DNA of 11,941 nucleotides, taken from the NCBI GenBank assembly GCA_945867725.1, contig CAMBJI010000031.1, positions 1-11,941 on the forward strand, read 5' to 3'. Source of the DNA: Bordetella parapertussis (GTDB lineage: Bacteria; Pseudomonadota; Gammaproteobacteria; Burkholderiales; Burkholderiaceae_D). Below, piece after piece: positions 1 to 8,194 of the stretch. The notes below the pieces were generated by a model. That model was not told where the DNA came from. It saw only the letters and a program-made list of their open reading frames with translations, and did no database searches. The position numbers were made by a program, and so were the translations under genes. Each line of letters starts with the position of its first letter. Position 1 is the first letter of the stretch.

Positions 1-93
1 TGGATGACCGGACTTCGCTTTGTTGACTGCGTCAATCGCAAGAAAGCGAATGGCGTTGGCAAGTTCTCTGGCGGTGGCTTGCGTGGATTGCAT
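1..93 (-). CDS. cbbT: Transketolase, N-terminal fragment (runs off left edge)
   Basis: Only the first 31 codons are present. The reading frame starts at an ATG (93-91) and is open to the window edge. The peptide contains ARELANAIRFLAIDAVNKAK followed directly by SGHP. This is the signature N-terminus of transketolases, where the His of SGHP lies in the thiamine diphosphate active site. Transketolase moves two-carbon units between sugar phosphates in the regenerative part of the Calvin cycle. It is the last cbb gene visible, 91 bases after cbbP on the same strand, so the cbbT name rests on context. A weak AAGG ribosome binding site lies about 8 bases upstream of the ATG. The family is normally about 660 residues, so over 95% of the gene lies outside the window. 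Confidence 0.9.
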   Translation of the reverse strand, partial: MQSTQATARELANAIRFLAIDAVNKAKSGHP

Positions 94-113
94 AGTGAGG
101 CCTTATCGCGAAA

Positions 114-143
114 TTTTTATTGTGGCGATTTCGGTCGTACCAA
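114..143 (-). promoter_or_regulatory. Possible weak internal promoter before cbbT
   Basis: The 91-base cbbP-cbbT gap is the longest in the operon. On the minus strand it contains TTGGTA (143-138) and TAAAAA (119-114), separated by 18 bases. Each box matches the sigma70 consensus at 4 of 6 positions. This could give extra transcription of cbbT, but such weak matches also occur by chance. No terminator hairpin with a T run is seen in the gap. Confidence 0.2.
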
Positions 144-184
144 CGCGCATTGGGAGACCGGATTTGAAATACGTACAGACCTGC

Positions 185-1057
185 TTAAACTCGCCGCTTC
201 CTGTCCATCAAGCGCAAAATCATCGGCGTGAAAATCAATTGCATCGCCAGTCCCATTTTTCCGCCAGGGATAACAAATGTATTCGGGCGCGTCATCCATG
301 AACGCTCGATCATGGACATCAGATAAGGAAAATCGATACCCTTCGGATTGGTAAATCGGATCACCACCATGCTTTCATCTGCGCTAGGAATATCTTTGGC
401 AATGAAAGGATTGGAGGTATCGACGGTTGGCACACGCTGAAAATTCACATGCGTGCGCGAAAACTGCGGGCAAATATGGCGGGTGTAATCCGGCATGCGG
501 CGCAAGATCGTATCCATCACGGCTTCCTGTGAATAGCCGCGCGTATTCTGATCGCGATGCAGCTTTTGTATCCATTCGAGATTGATGATGGGTACCACGC
601 CAACTAATAAATCTACGTGCTTTGCAACGTCAGCATCATCGCCGACATAGCCGCCGTGCAGGCCTTCATAGAACAAAAGTTCGGCGCCAGCGTCCATTTC
701 CCGCCAAGGCGTAAATGTACCTGGCGACTGATTCAATTGCGCCGCTTCGATATCATCGTGTATGTACCTGCGCACGCGCCCTGTGCCGGTTTCACCGAAT
801 TTTTTAAATGTATCGGCGAGTTCGCCAAGAATGTTGGCTTCGGGGCTGAAGTGGCTGTAGGCCGTGTTGCCCGCAGCCTGCTGCTTTTTCATTTCTTCCC
901 GCATTTCCATACGGCTGTAGCGGTGCATGGAATCGCCTTCCAAAATCTGCGCCTTGATCTGTTCGCGGCGGAAGATGTGCTGAAAGCTTTTCATGACCGT
1001 GGTCGTGCCCGCACCCGAGGAACCGGTGATAGCGACGACGGGATGTTTAATCGACAC
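185..1057 (-). CDS. cbbP: Phosphoribulokinase
   Basis: The protein has 290 residues, the usual size of the proteobacterial class I enzyme. It phosphorylates ribulose-5-phosphate with ATP to make ribulose-1,5-bisphosphate, the RuBisCO substrate, in the cytoplasm. The P-loop GSSGAGTTT is at residues 12-20. Residues D42, H45 and R49 lie in the GDSMHRYSR segment, E131 is in FYEGLHGG, and K165, R168 and D169 are in KLHRD. These fall at the same numbers as catalytic and substrate-binding residues of the Rhodobacter enzyme, as I recall that numbering. The start is GTG (1057-1055), supported by AGGAG seven bases upstream. It lies 50 bases after cbbF and is co-oriented with the whole cbb cluster. No broken motif or truncation is seen. 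Confidence 0.97.
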   Translation of the reverse strand: MSIKHPVVAITGSSGAGTTTVMKSFQHIFRREQIKAQILEGDSMHRYSRMEMREEMKKQQAAGNTAYSHFSPEANILGELADTFKKFGETGTGRVRRYIHDDIEAAQLNQSPGTFTPWREMDAGAELLFYEGLHGGYVGDDADVAKHVDLLVGVVPIINLEWIQKLHRDQNTRGYSQEAVMDTILRRMPDYTRHICPQFSRTHVNFQRVPTVDTSNPFIAKDIPSADESMVVIRFTNPKGIDFPYLMSMIERSWMTRPNTFVIPGGKMGLAMQLIFTPMILRLMDRKRRV

Positions 1058-1107
1058 AGAGGTCTCCTGAGAATTTAATTTTTATAGTGGCAGCGACGTC
1101 GCGGCGA

Positions 1108-2175
1108 TTAGCTCGCAAACAGCGAGCGCTCCTGAAACAATGGCGAACTGTATTTCTCATCGATGCCACTGTCGTAATCACGGTGATAGCGCTCGAGTCG
1201 TTCGACTTCATTACGCGAACCGATGATGACGGGTATGCGCTGATGGATCTGCTCGGGTTCAATATCAAGAATGCGCATACGCCCGGTCGAACCAATGCCG
1301 CCGGCCTGCTCGACCACAAAGCTCATCGGATTAGCCTCGTACATCAGGCGCAAGCGGCCTTGCTTGGATGGGTCCTTGGTATCACGTGGATACATGAAGA
1401 CACCACCACGCATGAGGATGCGATGGATATCCGCCACCATGCTGGCGATCCAACGCATATTGAAATCACGTTCGCGCACATCGGTACTGCCGTTCTTGCA
1501 TTCCGCAACATAGCGTTGCACGGGCGGCTCCCAGAAGCGCTCATTGCTGGCATTGATCGCAAATTCGCTGGTGTCCTCGGGAATCTGCAGGTGCGGATGG
1601 GTGAGGATGAAATTACCCACTTCGCGATCCAGCGTGAAGCCGTGCGTACCTTTGCCGACCGTCAGCACAAACATCGTGGAGGGACCATAGATCGCATAGC
1701 CTGCAGCGAGCTGATGATTACCGGGACGCAGATAGTCAGTGATGACCGGTTCACGGCCTTCAGGCGCACGCAGCACCGAAAATATGGAACCGACGGACAC
1801 ATTCACATCGATATTGGAGGAACCATCGAGCGGATCGAACACGGCCAGAAAGCGGCCGCTGCCATCGCCTGTGTCGATTGCGATCGGATCATCGTTTTCT
1901 TCTGAAGCAAGGCCGGCAACCAAACCGCCCATCGAAAAAGTGTTGATGAAGGCCTGGTTAGACAACACGTCGAGTTTTTTCTGTGTCTCGCCCTGCACAT
2001 TGGTGCTGTCCAGACTCCCCAATACACCGCCCAGTTCACCTTTGGCGGTCATGGCCGAGATGGCTTTAACGGCTGCAGCGATATCCACCAGCAACGCGGC
2101 CAGATCACTTTGCTCGGGCGCACCCTTGAGCTGCTGGATTAGGAACTTCGATAAAGTGGTGCGGCCTTGATGCAT
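1108..2175 (-). CDS. cbbF: Fructose-1,6-bisphosphatase, class I
   Basis: The protein has 355 residues and hydrolyses fructose-1,6-bisphosphate to fructose-6-phosphate in the regenerative phase of the Calvin cycle. Class I FBPase motifs appear in order: metal-binding SEEND (91-95), FDPLDGSSNID (113-123) with the metal-binding aspartates, NASNERFW (208-215), RGGVFMYPRD (256-265), and MYEANPMSF (278-286) followed by EQAGG. The length suits a monofunctional class I enzyme and not the unrelated GlpX class II type. The ATG start has an AGGAG site six bases upstream, and the gap to cbbX is only 12 bases, so the two are surely co-transcribed. Cluster position supports the cbbF name over a housekeeping fbp. 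The enzyme could also serve gluconeogenesis if it is the only copy. Confidence 0.96.
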   Translation of the reverse strand: MHQGRTTLSKFLIQQLKGAPEQSDLAALLVDIAAAVKAISAMTAKGELGGVLGSLDSTNVQGETQKKLDVLSNQAFINTFSMGGLVAGLASEENDDPIAIDTGDGSGRFLAVFDPLDGSSNIDVNVSVGSIFSVLRAPEGREPVITDYLRPGNHQLAAGYAIYGPSTMFVLTVGKGTHGFTLDREVGNFILTHPHLQIPEDTSEFAINASNERFWEPPVQRYVAECKNGSTDVRERDFNMRWIASMVADIHRILMRGGVFMYPRDTKDPSKQGRLRLMYEANPMSFVVEQAGGIGSTGRMRILDIEPEQIHQRIPVIIGSRNEVERLERYHRDYDSGIDEKYSSPLFQERSLFAS

Positions 2176-2187
2176 AGTGACTCCTGT

Positions 2188-3099
2188 TTATTTTTTTTCT
2201 GCGAGTCCGCCGGTGAAGACCCGAGATGCGCGAATGTCGGCGCCACTGAGGGTCGACAAATCATCGGCAGTCACGCTGACAGAGCCCTCCATAGCCAGCT
2301 GGAACAAGCGATTTGCCTGACGTAACCGCGCGCGATCAAGGGCATTACGTATCGAGCGTGCGTTGGCAAAATGTGGCTGCTGCCGGCGCAAATGAATGTA
2401 CTCATCCATGGCCTTGCTGGCCTCGTCATCCAGGCGGTAATTCATTGCGCTGACCATTTTTCCAGCGATTTGCAACAGCTCAGGCTCACCGTAATCGGGG
2501 AAATCAATGTGATGAGCGATACGTGATGACATACCGGGATTGGACTGGAAGAAGGTATCCATTCGTTCCTTGTAACCCGCCAGAATAACAACCAGATCAT
2601 CCCGATGGTTTTCCATCACCTGCAAAAGAATCTCAATCGCTTCCTGTCCATAATCGCGCTCATTTTCAGGGCGATAAAGGTAATAAGCTTCATCGATAAA
2701 GAGCACGCCACCCATGGCTTTCTTCAGAATTTCTTTAGTCTTGGGTGCTGTGTGACCGATGTATTGGCCGACCAGATCATCCCGTGTGACCGAGATGACA
2801 TGGCCTTTACGCACATACCCAAGACGATGAAGAATTTCTGCCATGCGCAAGGCAACGGTGGTTTTGCCTGTACCGGGATTGCCGGTAAAGCACATGTGCA
2901 GGCTGGGTGTCGCCGCCTCCAAACCCATGGCCGCGCGCGCACGCGAGACCACAAGAAAAGCGGCGATTTCCCGAATGCGCGCCTTCACCGGCGCCAACCC
3001 GATCAGCTCATTTTCAAGCTGATCGATGACGGGCTGCACCTCGGCATCACGCAGTATTTGCTGCAGGTCGATGGAGGCTGACGATGTGGGCGCATTCAT
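2188..3099 (-). CDS. cbbX: CbbX, AAA+ activase of red-type RuBisCO
   Basis: The protein is 303 residues with a single AAA+ ATPase module. Walker A is GNPGTGKTT (73-81), Walker B is VLFIDE (132-137), and the substrate-contacting pore loop contains YIGHT (113-117). A sensor-1 region ([10 protein letters not shown], 171-180) is followed by a probable arginine finger in SSR (191-193). A C-terminal helical part includes [12 protein letters not shown] (247-258). Known CbbX proteins form ring hexamers that pull the C-terminal tail of the red-type large subunit to release inhibitory sugar phosphates, and they are themselves activated by ribulose-1,5-bisphosphate. Location directly after cbbS fits this partner. 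A CAGGAG site lies eight bases before the ATG, and the gaps to its neighbours are 15 and 12 bases. Related CbbX-like AAA+ proteins exist elsewhere, but context makes this assignment strong. Confidence 0.96.
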   Translation of the reverse strand: MNAPTSSASIDLQQILRDAEVQPVIDQLENELIGLAPVKARIREIAAFLVVSRARAAMGLEAATPSLHMCFTGNPGTGKTTVALRMAEILHRLGYVRKGHVISVTRDDLVGQYIGHTAPKTKEILKKAMGGVLFIDEAYYLYRPENERDYGQEAIEILLQVMENHRDDLVVILAGYKERMDTFFQSNPGMSSRIAHHIDFPDYGEPELLQIAGKMVSAMNYRLDDEASKAMDEYIHLRRQQPHFANARSIRNALDRARLRQANRLFQLAMEGSVSVTADDLSTLSGADIRASRVFTGGLAEKK

Positions 3100-3114
3100 C
3101 TTTGGACTCCTGTC

Positions 3115-3537
3115 TCAGGAAGAATAACGTTCACCGCTTGGACGCTGCATAGCGTAGCTAACCGTTGTGTAACGAATAATGCGGCCGGCTTCTTCGGTAC
3201 GTTGCAGTCCAAAGCCTGGCTCGTGCGATGGACGCTGAACGATGAAGCTCATCACCATCGACTCGACACCACGCGTGTTGTCGAAGGCGTTGACCTTGAT
3301 GTACACCTCGGAATGGGCCTTGCGGCAGGCATTGACTTCATACAGCGCCGCTGCGCCGTCTTTGATTTGGAACATGGGGATACCCCACATATTCCAGTAG
3401 CAGTTGCGTGGATGTGGATCGTCGGTCCATTCGACGGAAACGGCCCAGCCCTTACCGATGGCGTAATCGATTTGTGCGCGAATCTCGTCGTCCGTCAGAT
3501 CCGGCAGGAAGGAAAATTGTCCCTGTGTGATGCGCAT
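3115..3537 (-). CDS. cbbS: RuBisCO small subunit, red-type (Form IC)
   Basis: The protein has 140 residues. It is the small subunit that caps the L8S8 RuBisCO holoenzyme. The N-terminus (MRITQGQFSFLPDLTDDEIR), the segment DDPHPRNCYW (39-48), NACRKAHSEVYIKVNAFDNTRG (69-90, key residues R72, N83 and R89) and FIVQRPSHEPGF (98-109) are characteristic of the red-type small subunit. Residues from about 112 to 140, containing RIIRYTTVSYAMQRP, form the C-terminal extension that makes a beta-hairpin in red-type enzymes and is absent from green-type ones. The ATG has a good AAGGAG site seven bases upstream, and the gene follows cbbL after 27 bases. Nothing is missing. Confidence 0.98.
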   Translation of the reverse strand: MRITQGQFSFLPDLTDDEIRAQIDYAIGKGWAVSVEWTDDPHPRNCYWNMWGIPMFQIKDGAAALYEVNACRKAHSEVYIKVNAFDNTRGVESMVMSFIVQRPSHEPGFGLQRTEEAGRIIRYTTVSYAMQRPSGERYSS

Positions 3538-3564
3538 GATGATGCTCCTTGTAAGGTCTCTGAT

Positions 3565-5058
<1,494 letters not shown>

Positions 5059-5093
5059 TTAAACGCCTGATGGGCGGGGCGCATGCCGGTTCG

Positions 5094-5120
5094 TTATTAA
5101 TTTCCTTGGCTGATTAATAA
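5094..5120. repeat. Perfect inverted repeat, candidate CbbR site
   Basis: TTATTAAT (5094-5101) and ATTAATAA (5113-5120) are exact reverse complements separated by 11 bases. The arms contain T-N11-A pairings of the kind bound by LysR-type regulators. The repeat is centred about 60 bases before the cbbL start codon. The arms are pure A/T, so chance is not negligible in an AT-rich promoter. The binding role is inferred. Confidence 0.5.
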
Positions 5121-5137
5121 TGAACAATGCTGGTCAA
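5111..5137 (-). promoter_or_regulatory. Tentative cbbL promoter boxes
   Basis: On the minus strand TTGACC (5137-5132) lies 15 bases before TAATCA (5116-5111). The first box is close to the -35 consensus. The second box and the short spacing are poor, as expected for a promoter that needs an activator. The -10 box would overlap the right arm of the inverted repeat at 5094-5120. The true start site cannot be fixed from sequence. Confidence 0.25.
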
Positions 5138-5171
5138 GAATGAACGCATTAGAGCAAGCGGTGAACGCAAT
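5121..5171 (+). repeat. Three TGAAC direct repeats at 20-21 base spacing
   Basis: TGAACAATGC (5121-5130), TGAACGCATT (5141-5150) and TGAACGCAAT (5162-5171) begin 20 and 21 bases apart. This is about two DNA turns, so all three would face the same side of the helix. The last two copies agree at 9 of 10 positions. Such phased repeats suggest cooperative binding by a dimeric or tetrameric regulator, possibly CbbR. No function is proven. Confidence 0.45.
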
Positions 5172-5217
5172 GTATAGTTTTCATCTGTTAAGGTATATTC
5201 ATCTATCGTTTGGATAC

Positions 5218-5240
5218 TAATCAGATATTTTGATCTATTA
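5218..5240. promoter_or_regulatory. Imperfect palindrome just before cbbR
   Basis: TAATCAGAT (5218-5226) faces ATCTATTA (5233-5240), an inverted match with one extra base in the left arm. It ends five bases before the cbbR ATG and so covers the place where a ribosome binding site would be. It could be an autoregulatory operator or a translational block. Two TTCATCT copies (5180-5186 and 5198-5204) lie upstream of it. Confidence 0.3.
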
Positions 5241-5245
5241 TTTTT

Positions 5246-6208
5246 ATGAAAAGTCTAAAGCTCCTCAGAAACCTCAGCATGCGCCAATTGCGCATTTTCC
5301 TGAGCGCGGCGCGCCACGCCAGTTTTAGTAAAGCAGCAACAGAATTAAGCCTGACTGCACCGGCCGTTTCGATGCAAATTAAGGAACTCGAGAGCGATCT
5401 AGGGGTAGCGCTGTTCTCGCGGGTAGGGCGGCGGGTTGAGCTGACAACGGCCGGCGAGTACTTTCTGGTCTACGTGAAACGCGTCGCCCTTAATCTGCGC
5501 GAAGCCGAAGTCATGCTGTCCAAACTGCGCGGCACTCAGGGCGGCACGCTGAAAATAGGGCTGGTCAGTACGGCGAAGTATTTTGTGCCCCAGCTACTCT
5601 CGCGCTTTCGCGAAGAACATTTCGGCCTGCAAATAAAAATCGAAGTGCGCAACCGTGATCAGATGGTCGAGATGCTGCGCGATGGCGATATTGATATTGC
5701 GATCATGGGTCGCACCCCCGCCGATCTGGATACGCGCATTGAAGCGTTCGCACCGCACCCACATGCCTTTATCGCCAGCCCCGATCACCCATTGTCCAAG
5801 CAACAAGGTATCTCCGCGGGGGCGCTTAATCAGGTCGAATTGATTTCTCGGGAAGAAGGCTCGGGCACACGCGTCATCATGGAGCGCTTTCTACAAGAGC
5901 GAGGGCTGACACCGCGCGTGTCAATGGAAATGTCTTCCACGGAAAGCATTAAACAGGCGGTGATGGCAAACCTTGGAATTTCCTTTGTCTCTCTGCATAC
6001 CGTCGGCCTGGAAAAAACCTACGGCAAGATCGCCATACTCGATATTGATGACACACCGATTTTCCGCACCTGGCATGTCGTTGCACTTAATCGTGGTAAT
6101 CCCTCGCCTTCTGCAGAAGCCTTCCGTTATTTTGTACTAGAGCATGGCGCTGCAATCATTGAAGACTTGTATCCGAATTTACTGATGCGACGTTCTGCCA
6201 ATGGCTAG
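5246..6208 (+). CDS. cbbR: LysR-type transcriptional regulator, CbbR
   Basis: The protein has 320 residues with LysR-family layout. A winged helix-turn-helix spans about residues 13-72 (RQLRIFLSAARHASFSKAA, then VSMQIKELESDLG and LFSR). A linker helix follows to about 95, and a periplasmic-binding-like effector domain covers about 100-300. In autotrophs CbbR senses metabolites such as phosphoenolpyruvate, ribulose-1,5-bisphosphate or NADPH and activates cbb genes. The specific name comes from its divergent position beside cbbL plus family match. No convincing ribosome binding site precedes the ATG at 5246. A second in-frame ATG at 5279 would give SMRQLRIF-type starts common in the family, so the first 11 residues are uncertain. 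The effector of this copy cannot be read from sequence. Confidence 0.9.
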   Translation: MKSLKLLRNLSMRQLRIFLSAARHASFSKAATELSLTAPAVSMQIKELESDLGVALFSRVGRRVELTTAGEYFLVYVKRVALNLREAEVMLSKLRGTQGGTLKIGLVSTAKYFVPQLLSRFREEHFGLQIKIEVRNRDQMVEMLRDGDIDIAIMGRTPADLDTRIEAFAPHPHAFIASPDHPLSKQQGISAGALNQVELISREEGSGTRVIMERFLQERGLTPRVSMEMSSTESIKQAVMANLGISFVSLHTVGLEKTYGKIAILDIDDTPIFRTWHVVALNRGNPSPSAEAFRYFVLEHGAAIIEDLYPNLLMRRSANG

Positions 6209-6252
6209 ACGCGCCGCAAGGACCGTACACCCCGATACCGCCATCATGGGGA

Positions 6253-7236
6253 ATGAATTCTTTTGGGCGAATTAATGCGATAAGCAAGCCGTTGCGACGA
6301 TGTCTGCCGATGGTAATGCTGTCGGTAATACTGTCGGTAGTACTGTTCTGGCAGTCGTCTCTCTGCTCTGTCGCTCTGGCACAAGACCTCTCGCTAGCTG
6401 ATCTTCCCTACCGAAATCCTCGTCCGCTGGATACCTTGCTGGCGCGCGATGACACCGCTTTTCAGTGGGCAATAAGGCGGGACTGGCCGCGCATAGAGCG
6501 TACGCTGTCGATGTTTGTGCAATCGCGAGCCAGGATCACCACATCATCATTATTTTTCGACACGGCTCGACAGCGATGCACTCAACAGCGAGAACCCGGT
6601 GCATGTCGTCTGTACATGGATTTTCTTTCGTTTCAAATGAAACAGAGACCGAAGGTGTCTGTGAAGTCGAGTCCACCGCCATCTGTGCTTTTACGTCCTG
6701 CACAGCTACCGTATCGTGATAGCGCTGTACTCAATGCCCTAACAGCACTGGATGTACCCACCTTGCAATCAGCGCTCGCAGCGCACTGGGACTGGATACA
6801 CATGGTCATCGAGCGCTTTCTTCCAGATCACTATGTGCTCTATCCCATCTCAAAAGTATTTGGAGGTATTCGCGATACCTGTCAGACCGCACGCACCGAA
6901 ATTGCGTGTCGCTTGCACTTCTCGGATATCGACAGCATCGTTGACAACAATCGCCGGCAAGTGCCCGCCCTGTTTCGTACCTTGGGCCAGATACCGTATC
7001 GCGACCCGGCGCCTCTGTCCGCATTACTTCAACTCAGCGAGACTCAATGGCGCGCGCAAACAAAACGGGCAGAACTGGATGCCCTGCTTAATCGCTACAT
7101 CGGATCTTCAGTAGCCATCGTCGGCGGTATGGACTTCGCACGCGCCCGACTGGACTGCCAAGCCGTGATGCCGGGCGACTATGTCCGGTGCCGTGATTAC
7201 CTAGCGCGACTTTCGGGACTGATGCGCAACAAGTAG
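6253..7236 (+). CDS. Unrecognised exported protein with three cysteine-pair repeats
   Basis: The protein has 327 residues and I do not recognise its family. A basic N-terminus and hydrophobic stretch (about 18-40) ending in ALA (41-43) before QD look like a Sec signal peptide with cleavage near residue 43. A lone C17 and C38 do not make a clear lipobox. The rest is three diverged repeats starting at LPYRNPRPL (51-59), LPYRDSAVL (152-160) and IPYRDPAPL (247-255). Each ends with a cysteine pair: C109/C118, C210/C219 and C302/C313. The distance from the repeat tyrosine to the first cysteine is 56, 56 and 53 residues. The paired cysteines suggest periplasmic disulphides. The ATG at 6253 sits right after a GGGGA, too close to be a normal ribosome site. 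A later ATG at 6310 would shorten the signal. It begins 44 bases after cbbR, but a functional link is not shown. Confidence 0.75.
   Translation: MNSFGRINAISKPLRRCLPMVMLSVILSVVLFWQSSLCSVALAQDLSLADLPYRNPRPLDTLLARDDTAFQWAIRRDWPRIERTLSMFVQSRARITTSSLFFDTARQRCTQQREPGACRLYMDFLSFQMKQRPKVSVKSSPPPSVLLRPAQLPYRDSAVLNALTALDVPTLQSALAAHWDWIHMVIERFLPDHYVLYPISKVFGGIRDTCQTARTEIACRLHFSDIDSIVDNNRRQVPALFRTLGQIPYRDPAPLSALLQLSETQWRAQTKRAELDALLNRYIGSSVAIVGGMDFARARLDCQAVMPGDYVRCRDYLARLSGLMRNK
6400..7215 (+). repeat. Three tandem protein repeats of about 95-100 codons
   Basis: Within the exported protein, units start near residues 50, 150 and 246. All share (L/I)PYR-D/N-P/S, a following leucine-rich helix with a tryptophan or related aromatic (W78, W179 and W266) and a closing Cys-x8-10-Cys. 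Two units have C-x8-C and the third has C-x10-C. Nucleotide similarity is low, which indicates old duplications and not recent slippage. Confidence 0.65.
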
Positions 7237-7353
7237 CGCCCGGGACATTCTTCCCCGCGCGCCTTTGCAGGCGCTCCGCGCGAGCACTTTCGAGCAGATC
7301 ATTTGGTTGTAAAACCACCAGCAGTAGCGCACTGCCGGTATTCGTTGCGCCAT

Positions 7354-7394
7354 ACCCCAGTGATAACTTGTCACCTCGATAACTTAGTTGGGGT
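7354..7394 (+). promoter_or_regulatory. Leader inverted repeat that could mask the ribosome site
   Basis: ACCCCA (7354-7359) is complementary to TGGGGT (7389-7394), which is part of the GGGGTGGA ribosome binding site of the next gene. G-U pairs extend the stem on both sides. Between the arms lie two GATAACTT copies (7362-7369 and 7378-7385), 16 bases apart. Pairing in the mRNA would hide the ribosome site, and the GATAACTT pair could bind a regulator in DNA. Both roles are inferred. The 165-base gap 7237-7401 also has small hairpins but no convincing terminator. Confidence 0.35.
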
Positions 7395-7401
7395 GGATAC
7401 T

Positions 7402-8126
7402 ATGTCCTGGAAAAATGCTGTGCTTTTTTACTGGCACTCGCGACGACACTGCCTGCCTTTGCCGTCGACAAGCCCGGTTTTTATATGGCGACAGGCATGG
7501 CATTAGATGCAACAACGGCCGGGGATTCCGGTTTGATTGGGTCCGACACCAGCTCGCCATCCACACTGCGAACGGACTCGGGTAAAACCGAGTTTCGCGG
7601 CACGATCGCGGTGGGCTATGTGTACCCGTTGGGGCCAAAGTACCTGGTGATGATGGAAGCTGGCAAGGATGTCGGGAACAGCACCCAATTTTCAACGGAT
7701 GCTTTTCTGATTGCTCCAAGCAACTACTACAACAAAATCGACCAGCAGTGGCGATTCAAGCGAAATTGGTTTGTCGCAGTCAAACCTGCGCTGCGCATTA
7801 GTGACACTACGCTAGCCTATCTGTCCTTCTCGCATCATCAAGCTTATGCCAGTGGGCGGTCCGATTTGTCGCTCGCCTGCCAAGGGAATGATTGCAACAC
7901 CATTACCTCATTAGCCGGCGGCGGCAGCCTGAGCGGTACCGGCATCGGGCTCGGTATGCAGACCACCTTTGAAAAAATCTGGTTCTTGCGGGTGGAAGTG
8001 GAAAGCATACAGTTCAACCGCTTTAAAGCCACCAAGGGGGATCCGGCTGACCATACCTCTTTCAGCAGCGAGAGCTTGCATCCCAAATCGACTGTGGGTC
8101 GCGTGATGGTGGGCTACCAATTCTAA
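7402..8126 (+). CDS. Outer-membrane beta-barrel protein, signal peptide frame-broken
   Basis: The frame open to the stop at 8126 encodes an export-type beta-barrel. Alternating hydrophobic strands include FRGTIAVGYVYPL, WFVAVKPALRI and IGLGMQTTF, and the chain ends in GRVMVGYQF with a terminal phenylalanine, the classic outer-membrane assembly signal. That frame has no normal start before ATG 7485, which would lack a signal peptide. The ATG at 7402 has a good GGGGTGGA site and encodes MSWKNAVLF. If one T is added to the T6 run at 7424-7429, it continues as LLALATTLPAFA then VDKPGFYMATG, a textbook signal peptide. The gene therefore carries a one-base frame break, from sequencing error, mutation, slippage or phase variation. 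A CTG start at 7407 in the barrel frame is another option. Two cysteines (in LACQGNDC) may form a loop disulphide. The exact family is not identified. Confidence 0.7.
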
Positions 8127-8142
8127 AATGTTCGGTAGAATC

Positions 8143-8194
8143 AGCGGGTCATGTCGGCATCACCCTGATGCACGATGTCATCACCGGACCCGCT
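8143..8194 (+). promoter_or_regulatory. Nested hairpins at the phosphoesterase start
   Basis: AGCGGGTC (8143-8150) and GACCCGCT (8187-8194) are exact reverse complements enclosing 36 bases. Inside is a second perfect hairpin, GCATCA-CCC-TGATGC (8157-8171). The outer stem ends one base before the ATG at 8196. No T run follows, so a factor-independent terminator is unlikely. A structured leader controlling translation, or an operator, fits better. Confidence 0.45.

Noticed and set aside
1087..1905. Plus-strand open frame (272 codons) opposite cbbF
   Set aside because: It is antisense to a complete fructose-bisphosphatase, with no ribosome site and no recognisable motif, so it is a shadow.
7303..7506. 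A separate 67-codon protein starting at 7303
   Set aside because: Its second half is the out-of-frame signal peptide region of the barrel protein. The part before ATG 7402 has no ribosome site. The frame break explains it better.
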